Shown here piece after piece: positions 26,216-34,049 of a stretch of DNA of 44,948 nucleotides; the stretch's first letter is position 1; every line of letters starts with the position of its first letter. Made by a program: the position numbers and the translations under genes. Where the stretch lies: the NCBI GenBank assembly GCA_024274785.1, contig JAJSAM010000064.1, positions 1 through 44,948 on the forward strand. The letters are read 5' to 3'. The DNA is from Planctomycetota bacterium. GTDB lineage: Bacteria > Planctomycetota > JAJSAM01. The notes below the pieces were generated by a model that was given only the letters and a program-made list of their open reading frames with translations, made no database searches and was not told where the DNA came from.

Positions 26216-27444
26216 AGCGCGGCATCCTGATTCTCTGCCTGCTCTCGCTCCCGGTCCGGGCCGCTCCTGATCTCGTCACCATCGAGACCGCGCACTACCG
26301 GATCCACGCCGAGGCGGCCCGCGATGACGCTGAGGAGATGGGTCGGGTCCTCGAAGCCGCCTGGCCGCAACTCACGGAATTCTTCGGAGCGGAACCGAAG
26401 CTCACAGACGGGCGGAGGCTCGAGGTCTATTTCGGCGCGACGCAACCGTCCTTCTTCGCCCGCCTCAAGGCAGACGGGATCAACCCACCGAAGGCGGGTG
26501 GCTACTACTCGCCGAAGACCCGCGTCGCCTATTTGTGGAAGCAGCCGACGATCTACAACACGCGCTGCCTGCTGATCCACGAAGCCACGCACCAGTTCCA
26601 CTACCTTTCGAACACTCGAAACCGTTCGGTGCCGATGACCTGGTACGTGGAGGGCCTCGCCGAGTATCTCGGACGCCATCACTGGGATGGAGAGAGCCTC
26701 GCACTCGGGCAGTTGCCCCTGCTCTCACTCTCGGACTATTCCAGGAAGGCGCTCGCCGAAGATGGGACCAGCATGGCCGAGGTCGTTACCGGCGGGGGCG
26801 GAGACCGGCCGCTCTACTTCGCGATCATCCGCTACCTCCTCCATGCCGAAGGCGGGAGATACGTGAAACCGTTTCGCCGCCTGGCGAGCAAGCTCGACCG
26901 TGGTGGAGCGAGTCCGAAGCTCTTCGGGCAGACGGTGGGCAGCCCCCGAAAGCTCGAGAAGAGGTTCCGCGCGTGGCTCGCTGGTGAGCAGGAGCCCTGG
27001 AGGCAGATCTACAACGAGTGGGAGGGAATCGGGCCGGGCCGGTTCGCGGGGACCGCCGGGGGGGCCACGGTCTCCACTTGCGCGGTGAAGGCGCCGGTCA
27101 CAAAGCTCGAAGCCACCCTCGAAGTCCCGCCGACCTCCGGCTTCATCGCCGGCGTCCTCCTCCATCACACCAGCGGCGGGGACTACACCACCGCCCTCTG
27201 CTACGGCGGAAAGGTGATCAAGGTGGCGCGGCGGCAGGACAACAAGTGGGTGAAGCTCGGGGAGTTCCCCTGCCCGAAAGAGGCGACCCGGGGGCTGATC
27301 CGTTTCCGGGTCGAGCGGACGGGCGGGAAGGTCCGGCTCTTCGTCGAGGACCGGGAGATCGGCACCTTCGATCTTCCGGGCAGCACCCTTGGGCTGGCGC
27401 TGCAGGGCTCGACGGTCCGCTACCGCAACGTGACCTGGGAATAG
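26212..27444 (+). CDS. Secreted HExxH protein (DUF1570/peptidase MA-like) with C-terminal beta domain
   Basis: 410 residues from a TTG overlapping the previous stop. A short signal peptide (MKRGILILCLLSLPVRAAP) is followed by a domain with strands typical of peptidase-MA-like proteins (VTIETAHYRIHAEA). The zinc motif HEATH is at about 123-127, with the downstream Glu in YVEGLAEYLG. The C-terminal third (from about 285) is beta-rich and ends GLALQGSTVRYRNVTWE, a lectin/concanavalin-like sandwich pattern. It is probably exported, but the substrate is unknown. The last 25 bases overlap the convergent NRDE gene. Confidence 0.82.
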   Translation: MKRGILILCLLSLPVRAAPDLVTIETAHYRIHAEAARDDAEEMGRVLEAAWPQLTEFFGAEPKLTDGRRLEVYFGATQPSFFARLKADGINPPKAGGYYSPKTRVAYLWKQPTIYNTRCLLIHEATHQFHYLSNTRNRSVPMTWYVEGLAEYLGRHHWDGESLALGQLPLLSLSDYSRKALAEDGTSMAEVVTGGGGDRPLYFAIIRYLLHAEGGRYVKPFRRLASKLDRGGASPKLFGQTVGSPRKLEKRFRAWLAGEQEPWRQIYNEWEGIGPGRFAGTAGGATVSTCAVKAPVTKLEATLEVPPTSGFIAGVLLHHTSGGDYTTALCYGGKVIKVARRQDNKWVKLGEFPCPKEATRGLIRFRVERTGGKVRLFVEDREIGTFDLPGSTLGLALQGSTVRYRNVTWE

Positions 27445-28148
27445 AAGGTCCGGCAGGGCACCCCCGGGGCGAACCAGAAGAGTGGTTCGTGCGCGTTTCG
27501 GATGGCGGGCAGGGCGATGATCGCCGACGACAGTGTCCCCCGATCCTCCCCGTGCTTGCAGATCTGCCCCGCTCCCCGCGGGCCGGTGTCGCCGTGAGTG
27601 CGAAGCGCTTGCTCGAGGAGCCCCCGGGCCACCGGAAAGGGAGTACCCTCCGGCAGATCGAGCGGGTCGAGCGCGCCGCGGTGGTGGAGTTCATCGAGAC
27701 CGTGCAGGTTGGTCAGAGTGTGCAGGCCGTCCGGCACCGGAATCAGGTCACAGGCCGCACCGCCGTTACCGGGATGGACTCCCACGACGGCGTCCGTGGC
27801 CGAGGCCAGCAGCACCTGAAAGGCGTCGCGTCGCTGCCTCTCGAGTTCGGAGACGAGGTGGTCGCGGGCGGTGGCGACCTCCCCACATCGCGCCAGGTCA
27901 AGGACCAGTGTCCCGCGGGAGGGCCGATCCGGATCGGGGTCCTCCTCCGGCCGGTTCGTCACCGCCACCAGCAACCCGGAATCCGCGAGCGCGAGCCACG
28001 TCCCCCCCGCCCGGAGGTCGCGGGGCGCCACGACATCGCCGTCCCGCCGCGGCTCCTCCCACGGCCGGTCATGGTGCTCATCGCGATTGGCCCCGAGCAC
28101 GAGAGGCCAGCCGGCGACGCGGTTCCTGAGAACAATGAGAGTACACAT
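27420..28148 (-). CDS. NRDE family protein (TANGO2-like)
   Basis: About 242 residues. The family signature is clear: MCTLIVLRNRV at the start and ANRDEHHDRP near residue 25. Then come GGTWLALADSGLLVAVTNR and SRGTLVLDLARC. TANGO2/NRDE proteins are Ntn-hydrolase-like, and Cys2 would be the N-terminal nucleophile after Met removal, which is why I place the start at 28148 (MCTL). An ATG at 28169 would add seven residues and mask that Cys. In eukaryotes the family is linked to heme and lipid handling; the bacterial role is unsettled. It diverges from the zinc-ribbon gene. Confidence 0.85.
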   Translation of the reverse strand: MCTLIVLRNRVAGWPLVLGANRDEHHDRPWEEPRRDGDVVAPRDLRAGGTWLALADSGLLVAVTNRPEEDPDPDRPSRGTLVLDLARCGEVATARDHLVSELERQRRDAFQVLLASATDAVVGVHPGNGGAACDLIPVPDGLHTLTNLHGLDELHHRGALDPLDLPEGTPFPVARGLLEQALRTHGDTGPRGAGQICKHGEDRGTLSSAIIALPAIRNAHEPLFWFAPGVPCRTFYSQVTLR

Positions 28149-28220
28149 CGGTTGAGCAGAGTGTGGCATGCAGCGCCCACTGTGCTAAAGATCTCCCCTT
28201 CACCCACCAGGAGCAGGGCC

Positions 28221-28565
28221 ATGAAGGGTCGCGAGTGCCTCAACTGCGGGTTCATCGAGGTTTCCGGCGGAGATATCTGCCGGAAGTGCGACGCCGTGCT
28301 GCTCGAGCAGACCGACGGTTCCTGGGCGAAGATCGACATCGCCCACGACCAGGAGACGGTGCAGCAGGCCGCCGAGAAGCTCGAGGCCGCGGTGAAGAAA
28401 CACATGGCGGGCTACACCCGGTACCTCCGGGTGGTCATCGGCCGCGGCAAGATCCAGACCGCCATCTGGCCCCACCTCTCCCGCCTGTTGAAGGCGGGGA
28501 AGATCAAGAGCTTCGAGGAGGAACCGCAAAACCCCGGCGCGCTGGTGGTGACTCTCCGAGACTGA
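28221..28565 (+). CDS. Zinc-ribbon protein with Smr-like C-terminal domain
   Basis: 114 residues. The N-terminus carries a four-Cys zinc ribbon (CLNCGF and CRKCDA, 14 residues apart). A helix (ETVQQAAEKLEAAVKKHM) leads to a C-terminal segment, YLRVVIGRGKIQTAIWPHLS, followed by KSFEEEPQNPGALVVTLRD. The strand/GxG/helix/strand order and the closing NPGALVVTL resemble the Smr (MutS2 C-terminal) fold. Smr normally reads I-H-G-x-G; here the His is absent (VIGRG), so nuclease activity is doubtful. ATG 28221 has AGGAG upstream. The function could be nucleic-acid or ribosome binding, which is inference. Confidence 0.65.
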   Translation: MKGRECLNCGFIEVSGGDICRKCDAVLLEQTDGSWAKIDIAHDQETVQQAAEKLEAAVKKHMAGYTRYLRVVIGRGKIQTAIWPHLSRLLKAGKIKSFEEEPQNPGALVVTLRD

Positions 28566-28570
28566 TCGCT

Positions 28571-28625
28571 GATACTCGGGGCATGCGATCCGAGTATCCG
28601 AACGATGAGATACTCGCTGGAGTAC
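28571..28625. promoter_or_regulatory. Inverted-repeat operator candidate upstream of the molybdenum hydroxylase operon
   Basis: GATACTCGG (28571-28579) and CCGAGTATC (28590-28598) form a perfect 9-bp inverted repeat around a 10-base spacer. A third half-site, GATACTCG (28609-28616), is followed by an inverted GAGTAC. Half-sites recur about every 19 bases, roughly two helical turns. It could instead terminate the zinc-ribbon gene, but no T-run follows. The remaining gap to 28811 shows no clear promoter. Confidence 0.45.
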
Positions 28626-28811
28626 CCGTCAACTCCATTCGCCTCGCTCTCGTCCGCCTCACTCAATGGAGGGACGGCCTCCGTACCGAACGGGTCTCGG
28701 CTGGAGATCCAGCGGCTCGGTGATCCCACCTGGTCGGAACCCATCTCTTCGTGGAGCCCCACCCCGCTCTTATGCTCTGCCGGTTCCAACCTGCAACTGC
28801 GGAGCAATTCC

Positions 28812-29327
28812 ATGAACACGGCATCAAGCACTGCCGGGCGGAAGGTCACAATGACGCTTTCCGTCAACGGCGAAGACCACGAGGTGGCGTTTCTCCCCGA
28901 GAAGACCCTCCTCGAGGTTCTCCGGGAGGACCTCGGGCTCACCGGGACCAAGCACGGATGTGAACTGGGAGAGTGCGGGGCCTGCACGGTGCTCATGGAC
29001 GGAGAGCCGCGGCTGTCCTGCCTGGTGTTGACGCTCGAGTGCGGCGGCATCGCCATCGAGACCATCGAAGGCATGACCACCGCCGACGGGCCGCACCCGC
29101 TGCAGGCCGCCTTCGCGGAGTTGAATGCGGCGCAATGCGGCTACTGCTCGCCGGGGTTCCTGATGACGGCGAAGGCCCTGCTCGACTCGGACCCCGCGCC
29201 CTCGCGAGAAACGATGAAGGACGAACTCGCCGGGAATCTCTGCCGCTGCACCGGCTACGAAATGATCTACCAGGCGATCGATCGCGCCGCCGCCGAAGTC
29301 CGCGGGGAGGCCGGTCATGGCGAGTGA
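28812..29327 (+). CDS. hcrC: Molybdenum hydroxylase, 2x[2Fe-2S] small subunit (4-hydroxybenzoyl-CoA reductase gamma-like)
   Basis: 171 residues, electron-transfer subunit. The plant-type [2Fe-2S] domain has KHGCELGECGACTVLMDG plus a later Cys in RLSCLVL. The second cluster domain has CGYCSPGFLMTAKALL and NLCRCTGYEMI. This Cys pattern is invariant in xanthine-oxidase-family small subunits. ATG 28812 has GGAG 7 bases upstream; a second ATG at 28851 (MTLSVNGED) is also possible and would give the more usual length. Its end overlaps the large-subunit start by 11 bases. The hcr name rests on the flavin subunit two genes downstream. Confidence 0.88.
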   Translation: MNTASSTAGRKVTMTLSVNGEDHEVAFLPEKTLLEVLREDLGLTGTKHGCELGECGACTVLMDGEPRLSCLVLTLECGGIAIETIEGMTTADGPHPLQAAFAELNAAQCGYCSPGFLMTAKALLDSDPAPSRETMKDELAGNLCRCTGYEMIYQAIDRAAAEVRGEAGHGE

Positions 29328-31734
29328 TCGCGAATTCAACCTGATCGGAAAGTCGCCGCTGCGCGTGGACGGCATGGCGAAGTGCGCGGGGCAGACGAAG
29401 TTCGCCGACGACCTTTCGATGCCACGGATGCTCTTCGCGAAGCTCCACCGCTCGCCGGTGGCTCACGCGAAGATCGTCGGCATCGACACCAGCAAGGCGG
29501 AGGCGATGCCGGGTGTGGTGGCGGTCCTCACCGGGAAGTCGATGCCGATCCCCTTCGGGATCCTGCCCGTTTCCCAGGACGAGCACGTACTGGCATTCGA
29601 CAAGGTCCGGTTCATCGGAGACCCGGTCGCGGCGGTGGCCGCGGTGGACGAGGGGACCGCCTACGAAGCCATGTTGGCCATCGAGGTCACCTACGAAGAG
29701 CTTCCGGTGGTGCTGAACGCGGAGCAGGCACTTGCAAACGAGGCCCCGGCGATCCACGACTACGGCGACGACGGCAACGTCCACAAGCGCGTCTCGATGC
29801 AGTTCGGCGACGTGGAGCAGGCCTTTGAAGACTCCGACGAGATTTTTACGGACATCACGCTTTTCGGCAGCAACACCCACCTGGCAATGGAGCAGCACGC
29901 CTCGCTGGGGCATGTCGCGGCCGATGGTCGCGTCACCATCCACTCTTCCACCCAGACGCCCCACTACCTGCACAAGGCCGCGTGCAAGGTGCTGGAACTT
30001 CCTCCCTCGCGGGTGCGGATCATCGCCACCCCGAATGGAGGCGGGTTCGGTGGCAAGAGCGACCCGTTCAACCACGAGATCGTGGTGGCGAAGCTCTCCC
30101 AGGTGACGAACCGGCCGGTGAAGATCTCGCTCACCCGCGAGGAGGTCTTCCAGTGCCATCGCGGCCGGCACACCGTGCTCATGAAGAGCAGGATGGGGAT
30201 GACGAAGGACGGGAAGATCACCGGCATTCACTTCCAGAGCCTGCTCGACGGCGGCTCGTACGGCTCCTTCGGCGTCGCGACGACCTACTACACCGGCGCC
30301 CTGCAGACCGTGACCTACGAAGTACCGACCTACCGCTTCGACGGCGTCCGCGCGTTCACCAACAAGGCCCCGAGCGGGCCGAAGCGCGGGCACGGCACGC
30401 CACAGCCCCGGTTCGCCATCGAGGTGCAACTCGACAAGGCCGCGGAGAAGCTGGGGATCGACCCGGCCGAGTTGCGGCTTCGCATGATCCAGCCGCCGGA
30501 GTCGGTCACCGCGAACTGGCTCTACGTGAACTCCATCGGTCTCGCGGAGTGCATCGAAAAGGTCGTCGAAGGCAGCGGTTGGAAGGAGCGCTTCGGCAAG
30601 CTGCCGCGCGGGCACGGTCTCGGCCTCGCCTGCAGTTCGTACATCTCGGGCGCCGGGCTCCCCATCTACTGGAACGCCATGCCGCACTCCGGAGTGCAAC
30701 TCAAGGTGGACCGGGGCGGCGGCGTCGCGGTGTTCTGCGGTGAAACCGAGATCGGCCAGGGCAGTGACACCGTGCTCGCCACCTGCGTGGCGGAGGTGCT
30801 CGGCCTCGAACTGCTCGACGTTCGCGTCTGCGCGGGCGACACCGACCTCACTCCGGTGGACCTCGGTTCGTACTCTTCCCGCGTCACCCTGATGATGGGC
30901 AACGCCGCCATCCAGGCCGCGGAGCGCGCTCGAGAGATCATCGGCAAGCACGCCGCGAAGCGGATGGGGATCCCAGGCAATCGGGTGGTGTTCGCCGGGA
31001 ACCGGGTGTTCGACGCCGAGGATCCGGAGCGCGGGATGAGCTTCTCCGAAGCGGTGCAGATCGCCGAGGCGGAACAAGGCACGATCGGCACGGTCGGTTC
31101 CTACAGCCCGCCTCCAAACCCCGGCCGGTACCGCGGATCCGGGGTCGGCCCCACCGCCACTTACTCGTACACGGCCGCGGTGGTGGAGATCTTCGCGGAC
31201 GAAGAGACCGGGATGATCGAGGTCGATAAGGTCTGGATCGCGCACGACATCGGCCGGGCCTTGAACCGAAACCTCGTCATCGGCCAGGTGGAGGGAGGCG
31301 TCTACATGGGTCTCGGCGAGGCCCTGATGGAGGACATGGCCTACCGCGAGAAACGCCGCGGCGTGCTGAAACACCCGTCGATGCTTGAGTACAAGTCGAT
31401 CACCACTCACGAAATGCCGGAGGTGATCACCACCCTCGTCGAGCATCCCGACCCGCGCGGCCCGTTCGGCGCGAAGGAGGTCGGGCAGGGCCCGCTTCTG
31501 CCGATGATGCCGGCGGTGGCGAACGCGCTGCACGATGCGCTCGGCGTCCGCGTCGACCAGGTGCCGATCCACCCGGACCTGGTGATGAAGGCGCTCAAGG
31601 CGAAGGACAAGCGGGCCGGCCCGAAGAAGTTCCCGGACCTGTTGATCACCGATACCCAGCGGGTCAAAACGCAGGCGGAGGGCGGTGACGGCACTGCCCC
31701 GCGCTCCCCGAAAGAGAAGGCGGTGCAGTCATGA
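29317..31734 (+). CDS. hcrA: Molybdenum hydroxylase, Mo-cofactor large subunit (4-hydroxybenzoyl-CoA reductase alpha-like)
   Basis: 805 residues, xanthine-oxidase-family catalytic subunit. It shows the N-terminal Ald_Xan_dh domain (DGMAKCAGQTKFADDL), the Mo-site loop GGGFGGKSDPFNHE, GHGTPQPRF, GETEIGQGSDTVL, and near the C-terminus GAKEVGQGPLLP, whose Glu is the expected catalytic base. Order in the operon is small, large, flavin subunit, with overlaps of 11 and 4 bases. In 4-hydroxybenzoyl-CoA reductase this subunit removes a phenolic hydroxyl from the aromatic CoA ester during anaerobic aromatic degradation. No CoA ligase or benzoyl-CoA reductase is in the window, so the substrate is inferred. 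It is slightly longer than typical because of a Lys/Thr-rich tail. Confidence 0.85.
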   Translation: MASDREFNLIGKSPLRVDGMAKCAGQTKFADDLSMPRMLFAKLHRSPVAHAKIVGIDTSKAEAMPGVVAVLTGKSMPIPFGILPVSQDEHVLAFDKVRFIGDPVAAVAAVDEGTAYEAMLAIEVTYEELPVVLNAEQALANEAPAIHDYGDDGNVHKRVSMQFGDVEQAFEDSDEIFTDITLFGSNTHLAMEQHASLGHVAADGRVTIHSSTQTPHYLHKAACKVLELPPSRVRIIATPNGGGFGGKSDPFNHEIVVAKLSQVTNRPVKISLTREEVFQCHRGRHTVLMKSRMGMTKDGKITGIHFQSLLDGGSYGSFGVATTYYTGALQTVTYEVPTYRFDGVRAFTNKAPSGPKRGHGTPQPRFAIEVQLDKAAEKLGIDPAELRLRMIQPPESVTANWLYVNSIGLAECIEKVVEGSGWKERFGKLPRGHGLGLACSSYISGAGLPIYWNAMPHSGVQLKVDRGGGVAVFCGETEIGQGSDTVLATCVAEVLGLELLDVRVCAGDTDLTPVDLGSYSSRVTLMMGNAAIQAAERAREIIGKHAAKRMGIPGNRVVFAGNRVFDAEDPERGMSFSEAVQIAEAEQGTIGTVGSYSPPPNPGRYRGSGVGPTATYSYTAAVVEIFADEETGMIEVDKVWIAHDIGRALNRNLVIGQVEGGVYMGLGEALMEDMAYREKRRGVLKHPSMLEYKSITTHEMPEVITTLVEHPDPRGPFGAKEVGQGPLLPMMPAVANALHDALGVRVDQVPIHPDLVMKALKAKDKRAGPKKFPDLLITDTQRVKTQAEGGDGTAPRSPKEKAVQS

Positions 31735-32717
31735 TGCGCCTGCCGAAGTTCACCTGGCGCGCACCGGAGACGGTCGCAGAGGTCGCGAAGATCCTTCACG
31801 AGGAGGGTCCGGAGGCGAAGGTCGTCGCCGGGGGCACGGACCTCTACCCGAACATGAAATGGCGGGTGGAGACGCCAAAGACGGTGGTCTCGCTCCGGAA
31901 GGTCGAGGGCCTGACCGGCATCGACTGGCGGGACGACGGATCCCTGCGGATCGGCCCCGGCCAGACGCTGCGGTCGCTGGAGCGCGACGAGCGCATCGCC
32001 GCGGAACTGCCCGGTCTGCATACCGCGATGAAATCCATCTCCACTCCCCTCTTGCGAAACATGGGGACCATCGGCGGCAACCTCTGTCTCGACACCCGCT
32101 GCAATTACTACAACCAGAGCTACGAGTGGCGCCGCTCGATCGACTTCTGCATGAAGTGCAAGGGCGATACCTGCTGGGTGGCCCCGTCGAGCCCGGTCTG
32201 CTGGGCGGTCAACTCGAGCGACGGCGTGCCGATGATGGTGGCGCTCGGCGCGACGCTGCGCTTCACCAGCGCGGACGGCGAGCGGGAGGTCACCGCGGAC
32301 GATCTCTACGCCGGTGAGGACGGCCGGGCGTGGATGACCAGACGGCCCGATGAAGTGATGACGGACATCGTGATCCCCGCTCAGAACGGCGCCCGGACGG
32401 TCTACCAGAAGCTGCGGCGCCGCGGCACCTTCGATTTTCCGGTGCTCGGCGTCGCCGCACGCATCGTGATGAACGGCGCAGTGCAGTCGGTGGACCTCAT
32501 CATCGGCGCCGTCGGGCCGGTGCCGGTGCGCGCCGGGAAGGCGGAGGAACTGTTGCTCGGCTCGACGCTCTCCGACGAGACCATCGAGCAGGCCGCCGCG
32601 CTCGCGCAGAAATCCGCGACGCCGCTCGACAACACCGACTTCGCGTTCCCGTGGCGCCGCCAGATGGTGCCGGTCTTCGTAAAGAGGGCCCTCCTCGAGG
32701 CCCGGGGTCAGGTCTGA
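31731..32717 (+). CDS. hcrB: Molybdenum hydroxylase, FAD subunit with extra 4Fe-4S insert (4-hydroxybenzoyl-CoA reductase beta-like)
   Basis: 328 residues. FAD-binding features are VVAGGTDLYPNM near residue 31 and NMGTIGGNLC near 110. After the second motif, an insertion of about 40 residues carries Cys124, Cys140, Cys148 and Cys157 (also Cys119 and Cys143). This matches the insert that holds an additional [4Fe-4S] cluster in Thauera 4-hydroxybenzoyl-CoA reductase; as I recall, the ligands there have the same 16/8/9 spacing. Ordinary xanthine dehydrogenases lack it, so this subunit drives the operon's naming. The start overlaps the previous stop by ATGA. The stop codon lies inside an inverted repeat, so the last residues (RGQV) are encoded by repeat sequence. 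Confidence 0.87.
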   Translation: MMRLPKFTWRAPETVAEVAKILHEEGPEAKVVAGGTDLYPNMKWRVETPKTVVSLRKVEGLTGIDWRDDGSLRIGPGQTLRSLERDERIAAELPGLHTAMKSISTPLLRNMGTIGGNLCLDTRCNYYNQSYEWRRSIDFCMKCKGDTCWVAPSSPVCWAVNSSDGVPMMVALGATLRFTSADGEREVTADDLYAGEDGRAWMTRRPDEVMTDIVIPAQNGARTVYQKLRRRGTFDFPVLGVAARIVMNGAVQSVDLIIGAVGPVPVRAGKAEELLLGSTLSDETIEQAAALAQKSATPLDNTDFAFPWRRQMVPVFVKRALLEARGQV

Positions 32718-32799
32718 CATTTGTCCGGCTCCTGCCATTCTTGCTCATCGCAGCCCGGCGATTGATGTCCGCAAGCAGACAAAAGTCAGACCTGACCCC
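32704..32799. repeat. REP/MITE-like inverted repeat with GGGGTCAGGTCTGAC arms
   Basis: Left arm 32704-32724 (GGGGTCAGGTCTGACATTTG) and right arm 32779-32799 (reverse complement GGGGTCAGGTCTGACTTTTG) match at 20 of 21 positions, with 54 bases between. The TCAGGTCTGAC-type motif is familiar from dispersed repeats mobilised by REP-associated Y1 transposases, though no transposase is present here. The left arm contains the TGA of the upstream FAD-subunit gene. Nothing else was found in 32800-32869 except the GGAG before the next start. Confidence 0.75.
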
Positions 32800-32869
32800 G
32801 GACTTTCACCGAAACCCGGATCGTCCAGGTTGGTTTCACCCCGATGGTCTGTTCCGTGGAGATTTGACA

Positions 32870-33652
32870 ATGAAGCTCACCCAACTGCTCTCGGGCCTGC
32901 TCATGCTCGTCATCGTCGTCTCCCTCGCCTTCGGTCAGGAAGAGGGAGAGCGCACCGCAAAAAACGTGGTGAAGGATCTCAGGGACCGCGACCGGGGCGT
33001 GAAGCTTCTCGCCATCGCGGAGTGCGCTGAATTCCCCGACTCCACCATCGGCGTGCAACTCACGAAAATGCTGAAGGACAAGGACTTCGAAGTCCGCATG
33101 GCGGTTGTCGATGCCCTTTCGAAACGGAAGAGTGACGCCGATCGGAAGCGCGCCGCCCAGGCTCTTTCCGCACGCCTGAAACCGCTCGCCGGAAAGCTCC
33201 AGACCGCGGAGGAGTACGAAGCGGTGATCGACGCCCTCGGCAAACTCGCCCAGCCCCTCTCGATCAAGTCCCTGCTCGACATGACCATCGAGGAGGAGCG
33301 GAGCACCGCGCTCGCCCGCCTGATGGCCGTCGCCGAGATCCCGCACAAGGACGCCATCGACGCGTTGATCCAGTTCGGCAGCAAGGGCCGCAACCGCGGT
33401 ACGAACAACCAACGCGATTCGACGGTCAAGGCCTTGCGCCGTGCCACCGGTCAGAAGTTCAACCGGGACATGGACAAGTGGCGCGCCTGGTGGCGGGAGA
33501 ATCGCGACACATTCGACTTCAAGATGATGAAAGAGGAGCGCGCGGCCGAGGCCGAGGCTGCTGCGGAGCGAGAGGCGCGGCAGGCGGAGAAGCGGCGGAA
33601 GCGTGCAGAGAAGCGGAAGAAGAGGGGGGAGCGGGAAGAGGGGCAGAAGTAA
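32870..33652 (+). CDS. Secreted HEAT-repeat protein with basic C-terminal tail
   Basis: 260 residues with a Sec signal (MKLTQLLSGLLMLVIVVSLAFG). HEAT-like helical repeats follow (RDRGVKLLAIAECAEFPDST, DKDFEVRMAVVDALSKRKSD, AEEYEAVIDALGKLA). After the repeats comes a Trp-rich motif, KWRAWWRENRDTFDF, which I associate with planctomycete HEAT-type exported proteins. The last 45 residues are highly charged and probably helical (Glu/Ala, then Arg/Lys runs). It probably acts as a protein-protein scaffold in the periplasm. ATG 32870 has GGAG upstream; the frame is open before it but would run through the inverted repeat. Confidence 0.78.
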   Translation: MKLTQLLSGLLMLVIVVSLAFGQEEGERTAKNVVKDLRDRDRGVKLLAIAECAEFPDSTIGVQLTKMLKDKDFEVRMAVVDALSKRKSDADRKRAAQALSARLKPLAGKLQTAEEYEAVIDALGKLAQPLSIKSLLDMTIEEERSTALARLMAVAEIPHKDAIDALIQFGSKGRNRGTNNQRDSTVKALRRATGQKFNRDMDKWRAWWRENRDTFDFKMMKEERAAEAEAAAEREARQAEKRRKRAEKRKKRGEREEGQK

Positions 33653-33721
33653 CAGGGTCGTCTGCGGCAATGAAGTCCACGAGGCCATGGGGGCCGGGTT
33701 CCTGGCCATTCCGGCGGGGGA

Positions 33722-33973
33722 GTGTCTGCGGCACCCCTCGCGAGGCACGAGTATCCCACACAGCTCACCGACGGAATGAACGATGGCCTGGAGCCCCTCA
33801 ACGAGACGGCCGAGGACACCTTCCCGGTCTGGTCACCCGACGGGCGCTCCATCGCCTTCGTGCGCAGGGCCGACTCCTCCATTTTCTCGATGCTCAAGAT
33901 CCTCGAGATCGGGAAGGGGAGCCCACCGATCGAGATTGCGCAGACGCGGGAGTATCGAAACCTGGACTGGTGA
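33722..33973 (+). pseudogene. Beta-propeller (PD40/TolB-like) C-terminal remnant
   Basis: An 83-residue open frame whose second half, DTFPVWSPDGRSIAFVRR, is an unmistakable PD40/WD40-like blade of TolB or peptidase-S9 propellers. It ends REYRNLDW before a TGA. Only about one blade is present, and no ribosome-binding site or continuation of the propeller is visible upstream. I read it as the 3-prime remnant of a deleted gene. The flanking stretches 33653-33721 and 33974-34049 show nothing else. Confidence 0.6.
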
Positions 33974-34049
33974 CCTCGCCGGCCGGCGCCCCGGCCGACC
34001 TTCGTCGGTGTGAATCAATGTTCATTCCGGGGCACACTCCCCGATTACG

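Noticed and set aside
28993..31572. 859-codon minus-strand open frame
   Set aside because: Antisense to the molybdenum hydroxylase genes; His/Arg/Asp-rich shadow.
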